Origin: Stercoripulliclostridium_A sp963642145 | GTDB taxonomy: Bacteria; Bacillota; Clostridia; Christensenellales; DTU072 | Reading direction: 5' to 3' | Length of the DNA stretch: 16,750 bases | Assembly (NCBI GenBank): GCA_963642145.1 | Contig: CAVIFU010000033.1 | Coordinates: 1-16,750, forward strand | In this document: positions 7,159-14,670 of the stretch, one piece after another | How positions within the stretch are numbered: position 1 is the stretch's first letter | Layout: every line of letters begins with the position of its first letter | Made by a program: the position numbers and the translations under genes | Notes under the pieces: model-generated | Databases searched by the model: none | The model's input: the letters and a program-made list of their open reading frames with translations, nothing else | Told to the model about the DNA's origin: nothing

Positions 7159-8823
7159 ATGCCGAACGATTTAATCACGCTCAACGCGTTAGCTAAGGAA
7201 CTTACAAACGCCCTCTCCGACGGGCGCGTCGATAAGGTGGGCATGCCCTCGGAGGACGAACTCGTCTTGCTCATTCGCGCAAGAGGCGTCAATCGCAACC
7301 TCTATCTGACTTGTCGATCCGATATGCCGAGGTTGCACTTCACCAAAATGAAACTGACGAATATGCCGGTGCCTCCGGCTTTTTGTATGCTGGCAAGAAA
7401 ACGTCTGACCGGCGGCGTCGTCAAAGAAATCAAGTGTCTGAACGACGACAGACTCGTCGAAATCACCGTGCTTACGCGCAACGAACTGAACGACGCTACC
7501 GTCACGAGGGTGATTATCGAAATAATGGGAGGAGCTTCCAACATCATACTCGCCGACGAAAATTACAAGATCATCGACGCCGTCAAACGCGTGATGAACG
7601 AGCGTTCGCGCCCGGTATTCCCGGGAGTGGCGTACACCTATCCCGATAAACACAAAATACTTCTGTCCGACGTCGAAAACGTCGGAGCCTCTCTCGAAAA
7701 ACACTCGGACGATCCGAAGGGCGTCTACTCCGAAATAAACGGCATAAGCAAGGAAACCGCAAGCGAGTTAATTGCCCTGAACCGCATGTTCGGCACCGAG
7801 AAAGCTACCCGAATTTTGTCGGACGCGTCCGACTCCGAACTGTACTCGCCGACCGTATTCTACGACGGGGAAAAGTGCGTAGGCTACTACGTCTACCCCT
7901 ACTTCTCCGCCCCCGAAACGTACACGGCAAAGAAAGCGGAAAGCCTATCGGAAGCGATGGAGGAATTCTACCTCGAAGGCGCGACCAAAGAGAAAAAAGC
8001 GCGCGACACGCAAAGCATAAAACGCAAGCTCAAAACTCTACTCGCAAAGACCGAAAAACATATAGCGGAAGCGCAAAAAACACTGTCCGAAAGCGCCGAC
8101 AAAGAGAGATTTTTGGAGCTCGGAGAAATACTCAAATGCAACATTTACCGCATAGAAAAGGGTTCGAGTATTATAGAATGTGACGATTTTTATAATACTC
8201 AACGCGTAAAAATAGCCTTAAACCCCGCAATTTCCCCAAAAAAGAATGTCGAGAGGTATTTCAAAAAATACAACAAGGCAAAAGGTGCGGAGGCGTACGC
8301 AAGACAAGAACTCATAAAGATGACGGAGCTTAAAGACTACCTCGAAAGCATAAAAACAAGTATCGAAACGTCGGACTCCGAAGCCGAATACGAGGAGATA
8401 AGAGCTGAGCTCGACGCGCTTGTTTCGCCCAAGAAAACCGCCTCGACTCACAATCCGAAAAAGCCGAAAAAGACTCCCCCGCTACGCTTGGAAATCGACG
8501 GATACACGTCTTATATCGGTAAGAACAACAAGCAAAACGAGGAGGTAACTTTCGCAATAGCCGGCGGTGGCGACGTATGGTTGCACGCCAAAAATTATCA
8601 CGGCGCACACGGAATTATCATCGCGAACAACGCCCAAGTTCCGATGCATGTGATAGAAAAAGTAGCGGAGGTCGTCGCATACTATTCGGAAGCTAAAGAC
8701 AATCCGAAAGCGGAAGTCGATTACACCAAACGCAAGTATGTAAAAAAGCTCGGCAAGCCCGGACTCGTGACGTACACCGACTACAAAACAATCGTCGTAA
8801 CGCCCAAGCAACCGACTAAATAG
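7159..8823 (+). CDS. rqcH: Ribosome quality-control protein RqcH (NFACT family, Rqc2/NEMF homologue)
   Basis: It binds peptidyl-tRNA-blocked large ribosomal subunits and directs C-terminal alanine tailing of stalled chains; older names are FbpA and fibronectin-binding protein. With the ATG at 7159 it has 554 residues. The N-terminal NFACT-N domain keeps the D97-R98 pair (CLNDDRLVEI) known to be needed for tailing. A helix-hairpin-helix and coiled-coil middle section follows (about 270-440). The NFACT-R domain has YIGKNNKQNEEVTF and DVWLHAKNYHGAH (about 480-520). The reading frame is open back to a TTG at 7096, but family N-termini match MPNDLITLNALAKEL. It converges on ddl, the two stop codons overlapping by 8 nt. 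It is probably leaderless. Confidence 0.95.
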   Translation: MPNDLITLNALAKELTNALSDGRVDKVGMPSEDELVLLIRARGVNRNLYLTCRSDMPRLHFTKMKLTNMPVPPAFCMLARKRLTGGVVKEIKCLNDDRLVEITVLTRNELNDATVTRVIIEIMGGASNIILADENYKIIDAVKRVMNERSRPVFPGVAYTYPDKHKILLSDVENVGASLEKHSDDPKGVYSEINGISKETASELIALNRMFGTEKATRILSDASDSELYSPTVFYDGEKCVGYYVYPYFSAPETYTAKKAESLSEAMEEFYLEGATKEKKARDTQSIKRKLKTLLAKTEKHIAEAQKTLSESADKERFLELGEILKCNIYRIEKGSSIIECDDFYNTQRVKIALNPAISPKKNVERYFKKYNKAKGAEAYARQELIKMTELKDYLESIKTSIETSDSEAEYEEIRAELDALVSPKKTASTHNPKKPKKTPPLRLEIDGYTSYIGKNNKQNEEVTFAIAGGGDVWLHAKNYHGAHGIIIANNAQVPMHVIEKVAEVVAYYSEAKDNPKAEVDYTKRKYVKKLGKPGLVTYTDYKTIVVTPKQPTK

Positions 8824-9925
8824 GCGCGCCCGATTTACTGATTCCCTGAGTAAGTACCGACGACAAAAACGTCGGTTCTTTTTTTGCGCCGAAAGACATG
8901 CACTCCTCTATCGTCTCGGACAAAAATTCTCCGTAGCCGATTTCGGGATAAAGGTAATGCGCAAGCGATCCCGGAATAGAGTTGACCTCGTTGAAATAAA
9001 TGCGCCCTTCCGCAAGCATGTAGTCTATGCGAACGACTCCCGAGAGTTTGAGTTCGTCGTAGATTAACCGCGTCAGTCTGTCGAGTTCTACAAGAATCTC
9101 ATCCGAAACGCGCGCCGGGAATTCCCTTCTTCCGCCGGACATGCCGACGCCGCCTTTGGCTCCTACCATATATTTATCGTCAAACGTCAACGCGTCGCGA
9201 GAGGAAATCGGGCGTTCGGGCGCGGATACGTGCAACACACCGCCTACTCTGCGACAAGCGACGTTGAGTTCGACAAAATCCGTAAGACAGCGTTCCACAA
9301 GCGCTTCCGCGTCGTATTCAAACGCAATTGCCAGCTTATCGCGAAGTTCGGCGCCGTCCTTTGCCGCGCCTATCCCTATGCTGCTCCCCTGCGAATTGGG
9401 TTTAACAAACAGCGGATACCCGAATTTTTCCGCTTCCGCGATGTCGCGTTCCGCGCAATCCGCACGCACGATTACGCCTTCCGTCACCGGAACGCCTACC
9501 GACCTCAGACGGCATTTAGCCGTAAACTTATCCATTGCAATTGCCGAGCCGAATACGCCCGATGAAGTGTACGGCACGCCTTGGATGTCGAAAAAGCCTT
9601 GGAGCGCGCCGTTTTCGCCCTCACCGCCATGATTAAGCAAAAGCGCGCAATCCGGCTTGAAATATTGTTTGAGTTTGCCGTGTTTGGACAACTTATACAC
9701 AGTACCGTTGAAAAACCCGAGTTCCACGTGATTTTGTGGAACAAACGGGGTATAATTTTTTAGGGTATAAAGACCGTCGCCTCCGTAGAACTTCCCCGCG
9801 CGCATATAGATCGGCAAAACGTTATATTTACTCGGTATGGCGTATAACGCCTCGATGGCGGTTATCACGGAAATATCGTGCTCGGTGGAACGACCGCCGA
9901 ATACGGCAATTATGTTTTTACTCAT
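8816..9925 (-). CDS. ddl: D-alanine--D-alanine ligase-like ATP-grasp enzyme
   Basis: An ATP-grasp ligase expected to join two D-alanines for peptidoglycan; 369 residues. Visible motifs are FGGRSTEHDIS (9-19), NHGGEGENGALQG (98-110), a VKPNSQGSS phosphate-binding loop (174-182), and NEVNSIPGS (312-320). Tyr252 in FDDKY aligns with Tyr216 of E. coli DdlB, which favours D-Ala over D-lactate as second substrate. The C-terminal signature NSIPGSLAHYLYP differs from the usual NTxPGFT/MT form and resembles a Clostridial side branch, so substrate choice is less certain than the fold. The AGGAGG overlaps the stop codon of the MurF-like gene upstream, indicating coupling. Its 3' end contains the rqcH terminator on the other strand. 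Confidence 0.85.
   Translation of the reverse strand: MSKNIIAVFGGRSTEHDISVITAIEALYAIPSKYNVLPIYMRAGKFYGGDGLYTLKNYTPFVPQNHVELGFFNGTVYKLSKHGKLKQYFKPDCALLLNHGGEGENGALQGFFDIQGVPYTSSGVFGSAIAMDKFTAKCRLRSVGVPVTEGVIVRADCAERDIAEAEKFGYPLFVKPNSQGSSIGIGAAKDGAELRDKLAIAFEYDAEALVERCLTDFVELNVACRRVGGVLHVSAPERPISSRDALTFDDKYMVGAKGGVGMSGGRREFPARVSDEILVELDRLTRLIYDELKLSGVVRIDYMLAEGRIYFNEVNSIPGSLAHYLYPEIGYGEFLSETIEECMSFGAKKEPTFLSSVLTQGISKSGAPI
8856..8885 (+). terminator. Intrinsic terminator of rqcH, embedded in ddl
   Basis: ACCGACG (8856-8862) pairs with CGTCGGT (8870-8876) around a 7-nt A-rich loop. TC and then seven T (8879-8885) follow on the plus strand, 33 nt past the rqcH stop. The same bases are sense codons of ddl (the Lys-Lys-Glu-Pro-Thr-Phe region at 348-353). 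There is no T-tract on the minus strand, so it should be one-directional. Confidence 0.8.
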
Positions 9926-9933
9926 AGACCCTC

Positions 9934-11472
9934 CTACGGTATATCGTTCTGAAACAATACGACGTCACCGCGACAAAGCACGGACGACAAATGCGCCGTT
10001 GCCTCGCGCATCGACTTAAATTCAATGATTTTTCCGCAAAAATTGCCCTCGGCAAGTCCGCGGCGTATGCTGCGCGCGTTTTGCCCGGACAATATCACGA
10101 CGTTTGCAACCCTCGACACCGCCCTACCGACATCGATATTGACCGATTTTTGTTTGCGACCGAGTTCGACTATGCCTTGCGCGTAAACAACTTTGCGACC
10201 GCGAAAATACGCCAGCGTTTCCAATGCGGATATCACGCCCTCATAATTTGCGTTGTAGCCGTCGTCGATGATGGTTATTCCGTCCAAATGTTTGAGTTCC
10301 AATCTGTGAGGCACGGCTTCGAGCGCGCTTACTGCCGATACGAGCGCCTCTTCCGTAACGCCGAGAGCGCGCGCAAGCGCAAAGCACATGCCGATATTCA
10401 GGGCGTTGTGCCTGCCTATAAGCGACGTTTTGAAGAAAATCTTGTCGTTTCCTCCTCGGATTCCGAAGGTCAAACCGTCCGCGCTCATCGTTAGCCCGGT
10501 GACGACGTAGTCGCCGCCGAACGTGCCCACGGATATCCCTCCGAACTTCTCGCACATGGCGTTTGTGTACGGATTATCGGCGTTATATGCCACGAAACCG
10601 CCCTTTTTGCGGACGTAACGCGCAAGCTCGGATTTCTCGAACGCGACGTTTTCTATATTGCCGAAGGTCTCGTAATGCTGTTCGCCGACCCCGGTAATTA
10701 TGGCGTAATCGGGCTTGACAATCCTTGTAAGCTCCGCAATGTCGCCTACGTATCTGGCGCCCATCTCGGCAATAAATACCAAAGGTTTGCCTTGTAATGA
10801 CGATCCGAGAAGCTCGACATTGGCAAAAACCGTTTTGGCAATACCCATCGGCGTATTGTAGTTGCCGTCCGTGACTATTACGCGATACCGCGATTTGAGC
10901 ATCTCTGCAAGAATATACTTGCATGAAGTCTTGCCATAACTCCCGGTGATACCTATTTTTATGACCGAGGCGACGTCGAGCTCCGCCTCTGCTCTGCGGA
11001 TGTAGCGGTAGTTGTTTGCCTTTTCCAAAGGATACAATGCGCATGCGACGATATGCGCGACAGGCGCGGAAAGGCAAATAATCGCGCATTCGCAAAGAAC
11101 GACGTGTAACTCCGATTCTATTAGCAAAGCCGCCGCCACGGATAAGCCGACATAGACCGCGCAAACGGAAACAAGCAATCTGCACGCTCTGCGCGTTAGC
11201 TTCAACTTTGTGCGCCGTCTAAGGTAAACGGCTACGTGTCCGATGACGGAGATCCCCGCCGCCGTAAAGTAGCCGACGCACGCGTATCGCCCGGCATAGC
11301 GCGCCGAAACGGCACACAACGACGCCGAGACTGCGCATTTAATCAGACCTCCGAGCAACGGATAAACGGCTATACGTCCCCTGTAACCGCCCGTTTGCAA
11401 CTTTGTCAACGCGCCGAGCGAAGCGGCTATACACGCAACAAAAGTCACTATGATTATGCAAAGCTTAACCAT
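9934..11472 (-). CDS. Membrane-anchored MurF-like Mur ligase
   Basis: 512 residues from the ATG at 11472. About five hydrophobic helices come first (roughly 3-23, 36-57, 63-83, 98-118, 122-147), with basic loops that place the rest in the cytoplasm. Then comes a Mur-ligase catalytic core. It has the P-loop GITGSYGKTS (174-183), EMGAR (236-240), EQHYETFG (264-271), the lysine of FEKSEL (280), GRHNALNI (353-360), VPHRLE (387-392) and DDGYNANYEG (403-412). The usual N-terminal UDP-substrate domain of MurF is missing and replaced by the membrane part, so the acceptor may be membrane-bound. The frame is open up to 11568, but 11472 gives an 8-nt overlap with the hydrolase gene. Ddl follows 8 nt later. 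The ligase class is firm; the substrate is unknown. Confidence 0.82.
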   Translation of the reverse strand: MVKLCIIIVTFVACIAASLGALTKLQTGGYRGRIAVYPLLGGLIKCAVSASLCAVSARYAGRYACVGYFTAAGISVIGHVAVYLRRRTKLKLTRRACRLLVSVCAVYVGLSVAAALLIESELHVVLCECAIICLSAPVAHIVACALYPLEKANNYRYIRRAEAELDVASVIKIGITGSYGKTSCKYILAEMLKSRYRVIVTDGNYNTPMGIAKTVFANVELLGSSLQGKPLVFIAEMGARYVGDIAELTRIVKPDYAIITGVGEQHYETFGNIENVAFEKSELARYVRKKGGFVAYNADNPYTNAMCEKFGGISVGTFGGDYVVTGLTMSADGLTFGIRGGNDKIFFKTSLIGRHNALNIGMCFALARALGVTEEALVSAVSALEAVPHRLELKHLDGITIIDDGYNANYEGVISALETLAYFRGRKVVYAQGIVELGRKQKSVNIDVGRAVSRVANVVILSGQNARSIRRGLAEGNFCGKIIEFKSMREATAHLSSVLCRGDVVLFQNDIP

Positions 11473-12160
11473 CGTCTTCAATATATGCGCGGATAAGCGC
11501 GTTTGTTTCTCTGAATCTATCGAGGTAAGAGTAATGCCCGGCTCCCGAAAATATTTTGAGCTCGGCATGCGACAGTTTGCGCTTAAATCTATAAGCCATG
11601 TATAACGGCGTGGCGGTATCTCTATCGCCCCAAATCAGAAGAACCGGCGCGGTAACGTATCTCAGATCCTTGTCCGTATAGTCGTTGACGATGTTTATAA
11701 AGCTACGTTTCATCACCGGGGAAAGCGCCGCGTAATCCGAAGAGCCGTTCAGTCCTCTCATTCCGAGCTTAACGCCGATTTTGTGAAAACCTACCTTCAA
11801 ATAATAGCTCGCACCGCGCCTCGGACGTAGCCCGGCGGCATCTATCAGCACAAGTTTTTTGACGTAATGGGGATATTTGCGAGCAAGGCGCACCGCTACC
11901 CGTCCGCCGAACGAATGTCCGACCACAACGGCTTCCGCCATGCCGTAAAAGCGTATGAGCTCGCCTATTGCCTCAGCGCATGTATCGAGATCGAACGGTT
12001 CTTCGGGTTCGGGAGTACCGCCGAAACCGAAAAAATCGACAAGCGTTACCCTATAATCCTTAAATGTCCTTGCCGTTCCCAAAAAAGAGACGGAGCTTCC
12101 GCCCCATCCGTGTAGAAAAATTATATCCTTTCCCGTGCCGAACGTACAATGCGATAACAT
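11465..12160 (-). CDS. Alpha/beta-hydrolase fold protein
   Basis: 231 residues with a full catalytic triad: Ser83 in the nucleophile elbow GHSFGG, Asp181 in WGDRDTATP and His209 in GAGHYSY. The oxyanion motif HGWGG is at 17-21. A cap region rich in basic residues lies at about 110-165. There is no signal peptide, so it is cytoplasmic. The fold covers esterases, lipases, MenH-like and peptidase-like enzymes, and the sequence does not say which. It overlaps the MurF-like gene by 8 nt, and ddl follows that, so it may trim or release a product of those ligases (inference). There is no ribosome-binding site before the ATG. Instead, TATAAA lies 6 nt upstream, as at rqcH and nadD. Confidence 0.82.
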   Translation of the reverse strand: MLSHCTFGTGKDIIFLHGWGGSSVSFLGTARTFKDYRVTLVDFFGFGGTPEPEEPFDLDTCAEAIGELIRFYGMAEAVVVGHSFGGRVAVRLARKYPHYVKKLVLIDAAGLRPRRGASYYLKVGFHKIGVKLGMRGLNGSSDYAALSPVMKRSFINIVNDYTDKDLRYVTAPVLLIWGDRDTATPLYMAYRFKRKLSHAELKIFSGAGHYSYLDRFRETNALIRAYIEDDG

Positions 12161-12166
12161 ACTACA

Positions 12167-12172
12167 TTTATA
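12167..12172 (-). promoter_or_regulatory. Possible -10 box for an internal leaderless start
   Basis: TATAAA on the minus strand is followed by six bases and then the ATG of the hydrolase gene at 12160. No ribosome-binding site is present in the 32-nt gap after rimI. A convincing -35 box is not visible, so this rests on the spacing shared with rqcH and nadD. Confidence 0.3.
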
Positions 12173-12192
12173 CGTCGGGTTGAAAAACTAAG

Positions 12193-12648
12193 TTACTCCT
12201 CTTTGAGAATCAGCCAATATATTCTTGCCGGCTTATCCCATCCGTAGTAATGCGGACGTAATCCGTAATTGACAAAACCGAGTTTTTCGTACAGAGCAAT
12301 GGCGTTTGCGTTGGAATCGGCAACTTCGAGCGTTATCGCGCGTATGTCTTTTTCACGCGCGGATCCGATAATCCTTGCAAGTATCGCCGTTCCAACGCCC
12401 TTCCTGCGATAGCCGTCCCTGACCGCTATATTCATAACGTGCGCCTCGTCTACTACGTGGGCGTATCCGCCGTAACCGATAAGCCTGCCGGTTGATGAGT
12501 CCTTGGCTACAAAGTAGAACTTGTTTTTGTCGACGTACTCCCGGCAAAAGGCATCGTACTGCCACGGACGCTCAAAGCACTCCTTCTCTAAGTCGGCAAT
12601 GTCGTGCAAATCGCCGAGCGCGTAACTTTCGATGTAAAACTCACTCAT
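12193..12648 (-). CDS. rimI: GNAT N-acetyltransferase, RimI type
   Basis: 151 residues, the usual size for RimI, which acetylates the N-terminus of ribosomal protein S18 in E. coli. The acetyl-CoA-binding motif RRKGVGTAI (81-89), the LEVADSNANAIALYEKLGF stretch (107-125) and the Tyr pair (134-135) of the family are present. Its start overlaps the end of tsaB by 8 nt. The tsaE-tsaB-rimI grouping is widespread in Firmicutes and supports the name, since this position in GNAT genes is rarely occupied by anything else. The GNAT fold is certain. Whether S18 is the target here, or another protein, cannot be seen from sequence. Confidence 0.88.
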   Translation of the reverse strand: MSEFYIESYALGDLHDIADLEKECFERPWQYDAFCREYVDKNKFYFVAKDSSTGRLIGYGGYAHVVDEAHVMNIAVRDGYRRKGVGTAILARIIGSAREKDIRAITLEVADSNANAIALYEKLGFVNYGLRPHYYGWDKPARIYWLILKEE

Positions 12649-13210
12649 TTTTGCTCTCTATCTCCGCCGACGATTGCTTGATGTAGAACGGTTTAGCCGT
12701 TGCGACGGTATCGCCCGAGGCAATTTTGGCAAGGGCTACTTCTATTTCTCCTTCGACATCCGGCTTTGAGTATATCACCTTGGTACCGCGGTATTCATCC
12801 GCTTCCGCTTGCGTTATCGCCTTATACTCGGTCTTCGCGCCGTCTTTGTACAGGGCGTAATAATTGCCGTGCTTGCAATCTATAAGCCCGAGAGCGTACT
12901 TTTCGTTACGCACAAGCACTTCAAGCGCGGTAATCTCCACAACCTCGGCTCCGATAGCCTTAGCCATGGCGTTGGCGGTGGCGACTCCTATCCTGATACC
13001 CGTAAACGATCCCGGACCGACAACCACTCCGATGTATTCCGCGTCCTTGGGCAACAGCCCGGACTCGAACAACAATTTGTCAAGCTCGACAAGGATCTCC
13101 GAGGTGTGCCGCCTCGCGCCCGTATCGCCGATGTGGATGTAGCGTTCGTTGCCCTTGACTACGGCAAGCGCCAATTCTTCAGCCGTGCTGTCAATGATTA
13201 TGCAATTCAT
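12641..13210 (-). CDS. tsaB: tRNA t6A threonylcarbamoyl-transfer complex subunit TsaB
   Basis: An ASKHA-fold partner of TsaD and TsaE in forming N6-threonylcarbamoyl-adenosine at position 37 of ANN-decoding tRNAs. It has 189 residues, shorter than the roughly 220-230 of many homologues. The family motifs are still there: IIIDST near the start, RRHTSEIL (33-40), VGPGSFTGIRIG (64-75) and the C-terminal PFYIK plus AE pattern (174-184). The missing length is in the second half, where the fold tolerates shortening. The ATG at 13210 has a GAGG 6 nt upstream, inside the end of tsaE, and the genes overlap by 20 nt. TsaD and TsaC are not in the window and must lie elsewhere. Confidence 0.93.
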   Translation of the reverse strand: MNCIIIDSTAEELALAVVKGNERYIHIGDTGARRHTSEILVELDKLLFESGLLPKDAEYIGVVVGPGSFTGIRIGVATANAMAKAIGAEVVEITALEVLVRNEKYALGLIDCKHGNYYALYKDGAKTEYKAITQAEADEYRGTKVIYSKPDVEGEIEVALAKIASGDTVATAKPFYIKQSSAEIESKNE

Positions 13211-13619
13211 CTTTTACCTCTAAAATTCTCTCGTTTTCACCGCTAACCGTAAAGTTTACGGTTATTACGCGTTCGGGTAGCTCGTTTTCGCCAAGGCGAT
13301 TCCACTCGATGACCACCACGCTGTCACTTGAAAACAACTCGTCTATGCCGAGTTCGCATAGCTCGGAATCGTCCTCTAATCTGTACATGTCTATATGATA
13401 GAGCATCAAATCTTTGCCACGGTACTCTTTGACTATGGTAAACGTGGGCGATACTACCGTGCGTTCGACTCCGAGAGCGCGCGCCAAGCCTTTGGTGAAC
13501 GTCGTTTTGCCAGCGCCGAGTTCGCCGACCAAAATTATCGCTTCACCGCCTCCGAGAGTGGCGGCTATCCCCTCCGCAACTGCGAAAGTATCCTCTTCGG
13601 AATGAGAAACGTACCTCAT
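13191..13619 (-). CDS. tsaE: tRNA t6A biosynthesis ATPase TsaE
   Basis: The P-loop ATPase that resets the TsaB-TsaD complex during t6A formation. It has 142 residues from the ATG at 13619. Walker A is GELGAGKTT (32-40). The family motifs SPTF (57-60), HIDMYR (75-80) and the EW of VVVIEW (105-106) follow. The frame is open to 13673, but the start at 13619 overlaps the stop of the transporter gene as ATGA, the usual coupled arrangement, and gives the normal N-terminus, with MRYVSHSEEDT leading into the first strand. It overlaps tsaB by 20 nt downstream. The two genes are thus read as one block, matching their joint function. Confidence 0.94.
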   Translation of the reverse strand: MRYVSHSEEDTFAVAEGIAATLGGGEAIILVGELGAGKTTFTKGLARALGVERTVVSPTFTIVKEYRGKDLMLYHIDMYRLEDDSELCELGIDELFSSDSVVVIEWNRLGENELPERVITVNFTVSGENERILEVKDELHNH

Positions 13620-14341
13620 AAATGCAATATCACCGAAAGTTTTTTGTATATCAAGAACGTTATTACCGAACACGACGTCGTTTTGATGAGATTGAACGCC
13701 AGTCCGTACTCAAACGCAAACGCCACTCTGTATTCAAGCATCGCCGGCGCATAAAGTTTGGCGTACAGCGGTACGGTAATAAAGTAATTGCACAGTGACG
13801 ACACGATCGCGTTGACGAGTATGCCTACTCCGAGAGCCAACACCGCGCCCTTGCGCGACTTGACAAACTTGTAGATAAGGCTTGCGGTAAGCACAAACGA
13901 CGCGCTCGACAAAAAGTTCGCAAGCTCGCCGACAAAAACGGTCGTCGTACTCGCGCATTTGATGGCGCATTTGATGAGCACAACCGCAACTCCCGCAACG
14001 GGGCCCATGGCAAAACCGCCGAGCAATGCCGGAATGTCCGAAAAATCCATATCCAACACGTTGAACGGCGGAGGAAAAATCGGAAAACGCACAAAGTAAT
14101 ACAAAACGGTGGAAAGCGCCGCAAGTAACGCCGTCTTGGTCAGCCACGCGGTGGCGCGCACTACCTTTTTGCGACGTTTGCTCATCGGTTTACCGCCCTT
14201 ACGCGCGGTTTTTTCCGTGCTCGCATCCGCCGGTTCCGCGCTTTGGGCTATACTATGTGCGCTCGGATCGACGGTATCGCCGACAACCTCGGCGGTATCG
14301 TGCTCTTTGGCGGTGCCGTTCGGTTTCGAATTATTTGTCAT
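13616..14341 (-). CDS. ribU: ECF transporter substrate-binding (S) component, RibU-like
   Basis: A membrane protein that would capture a vitamin, probably riboflavin, for the shared ECF energising module. From the ATG at 14341 (GGAAG 4 nt upstream) it has 241 residues. The first 60 or so are hydrophilic and rich in Ala, Thr, Ser and acidic residues, ending in a basic patch; about six hydrophobic helices follow. The stretches DFSDIPALLGGF (99-110) and GELANFL (138-144) are typical of RibU. An internal ATG at 14185 would remove the hydrophilic tail and is an alternative start. No FMN riboswitch is seen, as the gene begins inside rsfS. EcfA/EcfT are not in the window. The transporter class is strong; the riboflavin call is by motif resemblance. 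Confidence 0.82.
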   Translation of the reverse strand: MTNNSKPNGTAKEHDTAEVVGDTVDPSAHSIAQSAEPADASTEKTARKGGKPMSKRRKKVVRATAWLTKTALLAALSTVLYYFVRFPIFPPPFNVLDMDFSDIPALLGGFAMGPVAGVAVVLIKCAIKCASTTTVFVGELANFLSSASFVLTASLIYKFVKSRKGAVLALGVGILVNAIVSSLCNYFITVPLYAKLYAPAMLEYRVAFAFEYGLAFNLIKTTSCSVITFLIYKKLSVILHL

Positions 14342-14660
14342 CGTGCTTCCAAAGTTTTTCAAGGCAATAGTATTCTCTGGTTTGAGAATTGAAAATGTGC
14401 ACCATCACGCTGTCATAATCGAGCACGACCCATCTGCCGTCGCGAACGCCCTCTTTGCGAGTGATAAATATGCCTTGCTTTTCGAGTTCCTCTTCGACTT
14501 CTTCCGCCAAAGAACGAACGTGGTTGATATTCCTACCGGTGGCTATTACAAAATAATCCGTAACGGCGTTTTGTTCGGTAAGGTCAAGGGTGGTGATGTC
14601 CTCTGCCTTTTTGCTGTCAAGTATTGTTTGGATGAGTTCCGCAAGTTGTTTGGGATCCAT
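14331..14660 (-). CDS. rsfS: Ribosomal silencing factor RsfS
   Basis: It binds ribosomal protein uL14 and blocks subunit joining when nutrients are short. It has 109 residues, family-typical. The recognisable core is TDYFVIATGRNINHVRSLAEE (about 34-54), followed by GRWVVLDYDSVMVHIF and a C-terminal REYYCLEKLW. The ATG has AGGAG 7 nt upstream. It begins 10 nt after the NadD-YqeK gene and overlaps the next gene, so it is firmly inside the operon. Adjacency to nadD and yqeK is the standard Firmicutes arrangement. Confidence 0.96.
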   Translation of the reverse strand: MDPKQLAELIQTILDSKKAEDITTLDLTEQNAVTDYFVIATGRNINHVRSLAEEVEEELEKQGIFITRKEGVRDGRWVVLDYDSVMVHIFNSQTREYYCLEKLWKHDDK

Positions 14661-14670
14661 TGATTTTCTC

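Noticed and set aside
12771..12780. Extra copy of the GGTGATATA repeat core on the minus strand
   Set aside because: It lies inside the coding sequence of tsaB with no hairpin beside it; a match of this length is expected by chance.
14342..14362. FMN riboswitch ahead of the RibU-like gene
   Set aside because: The gene begins inside rsfS with no untranslated leader in which an aptamer could fit.
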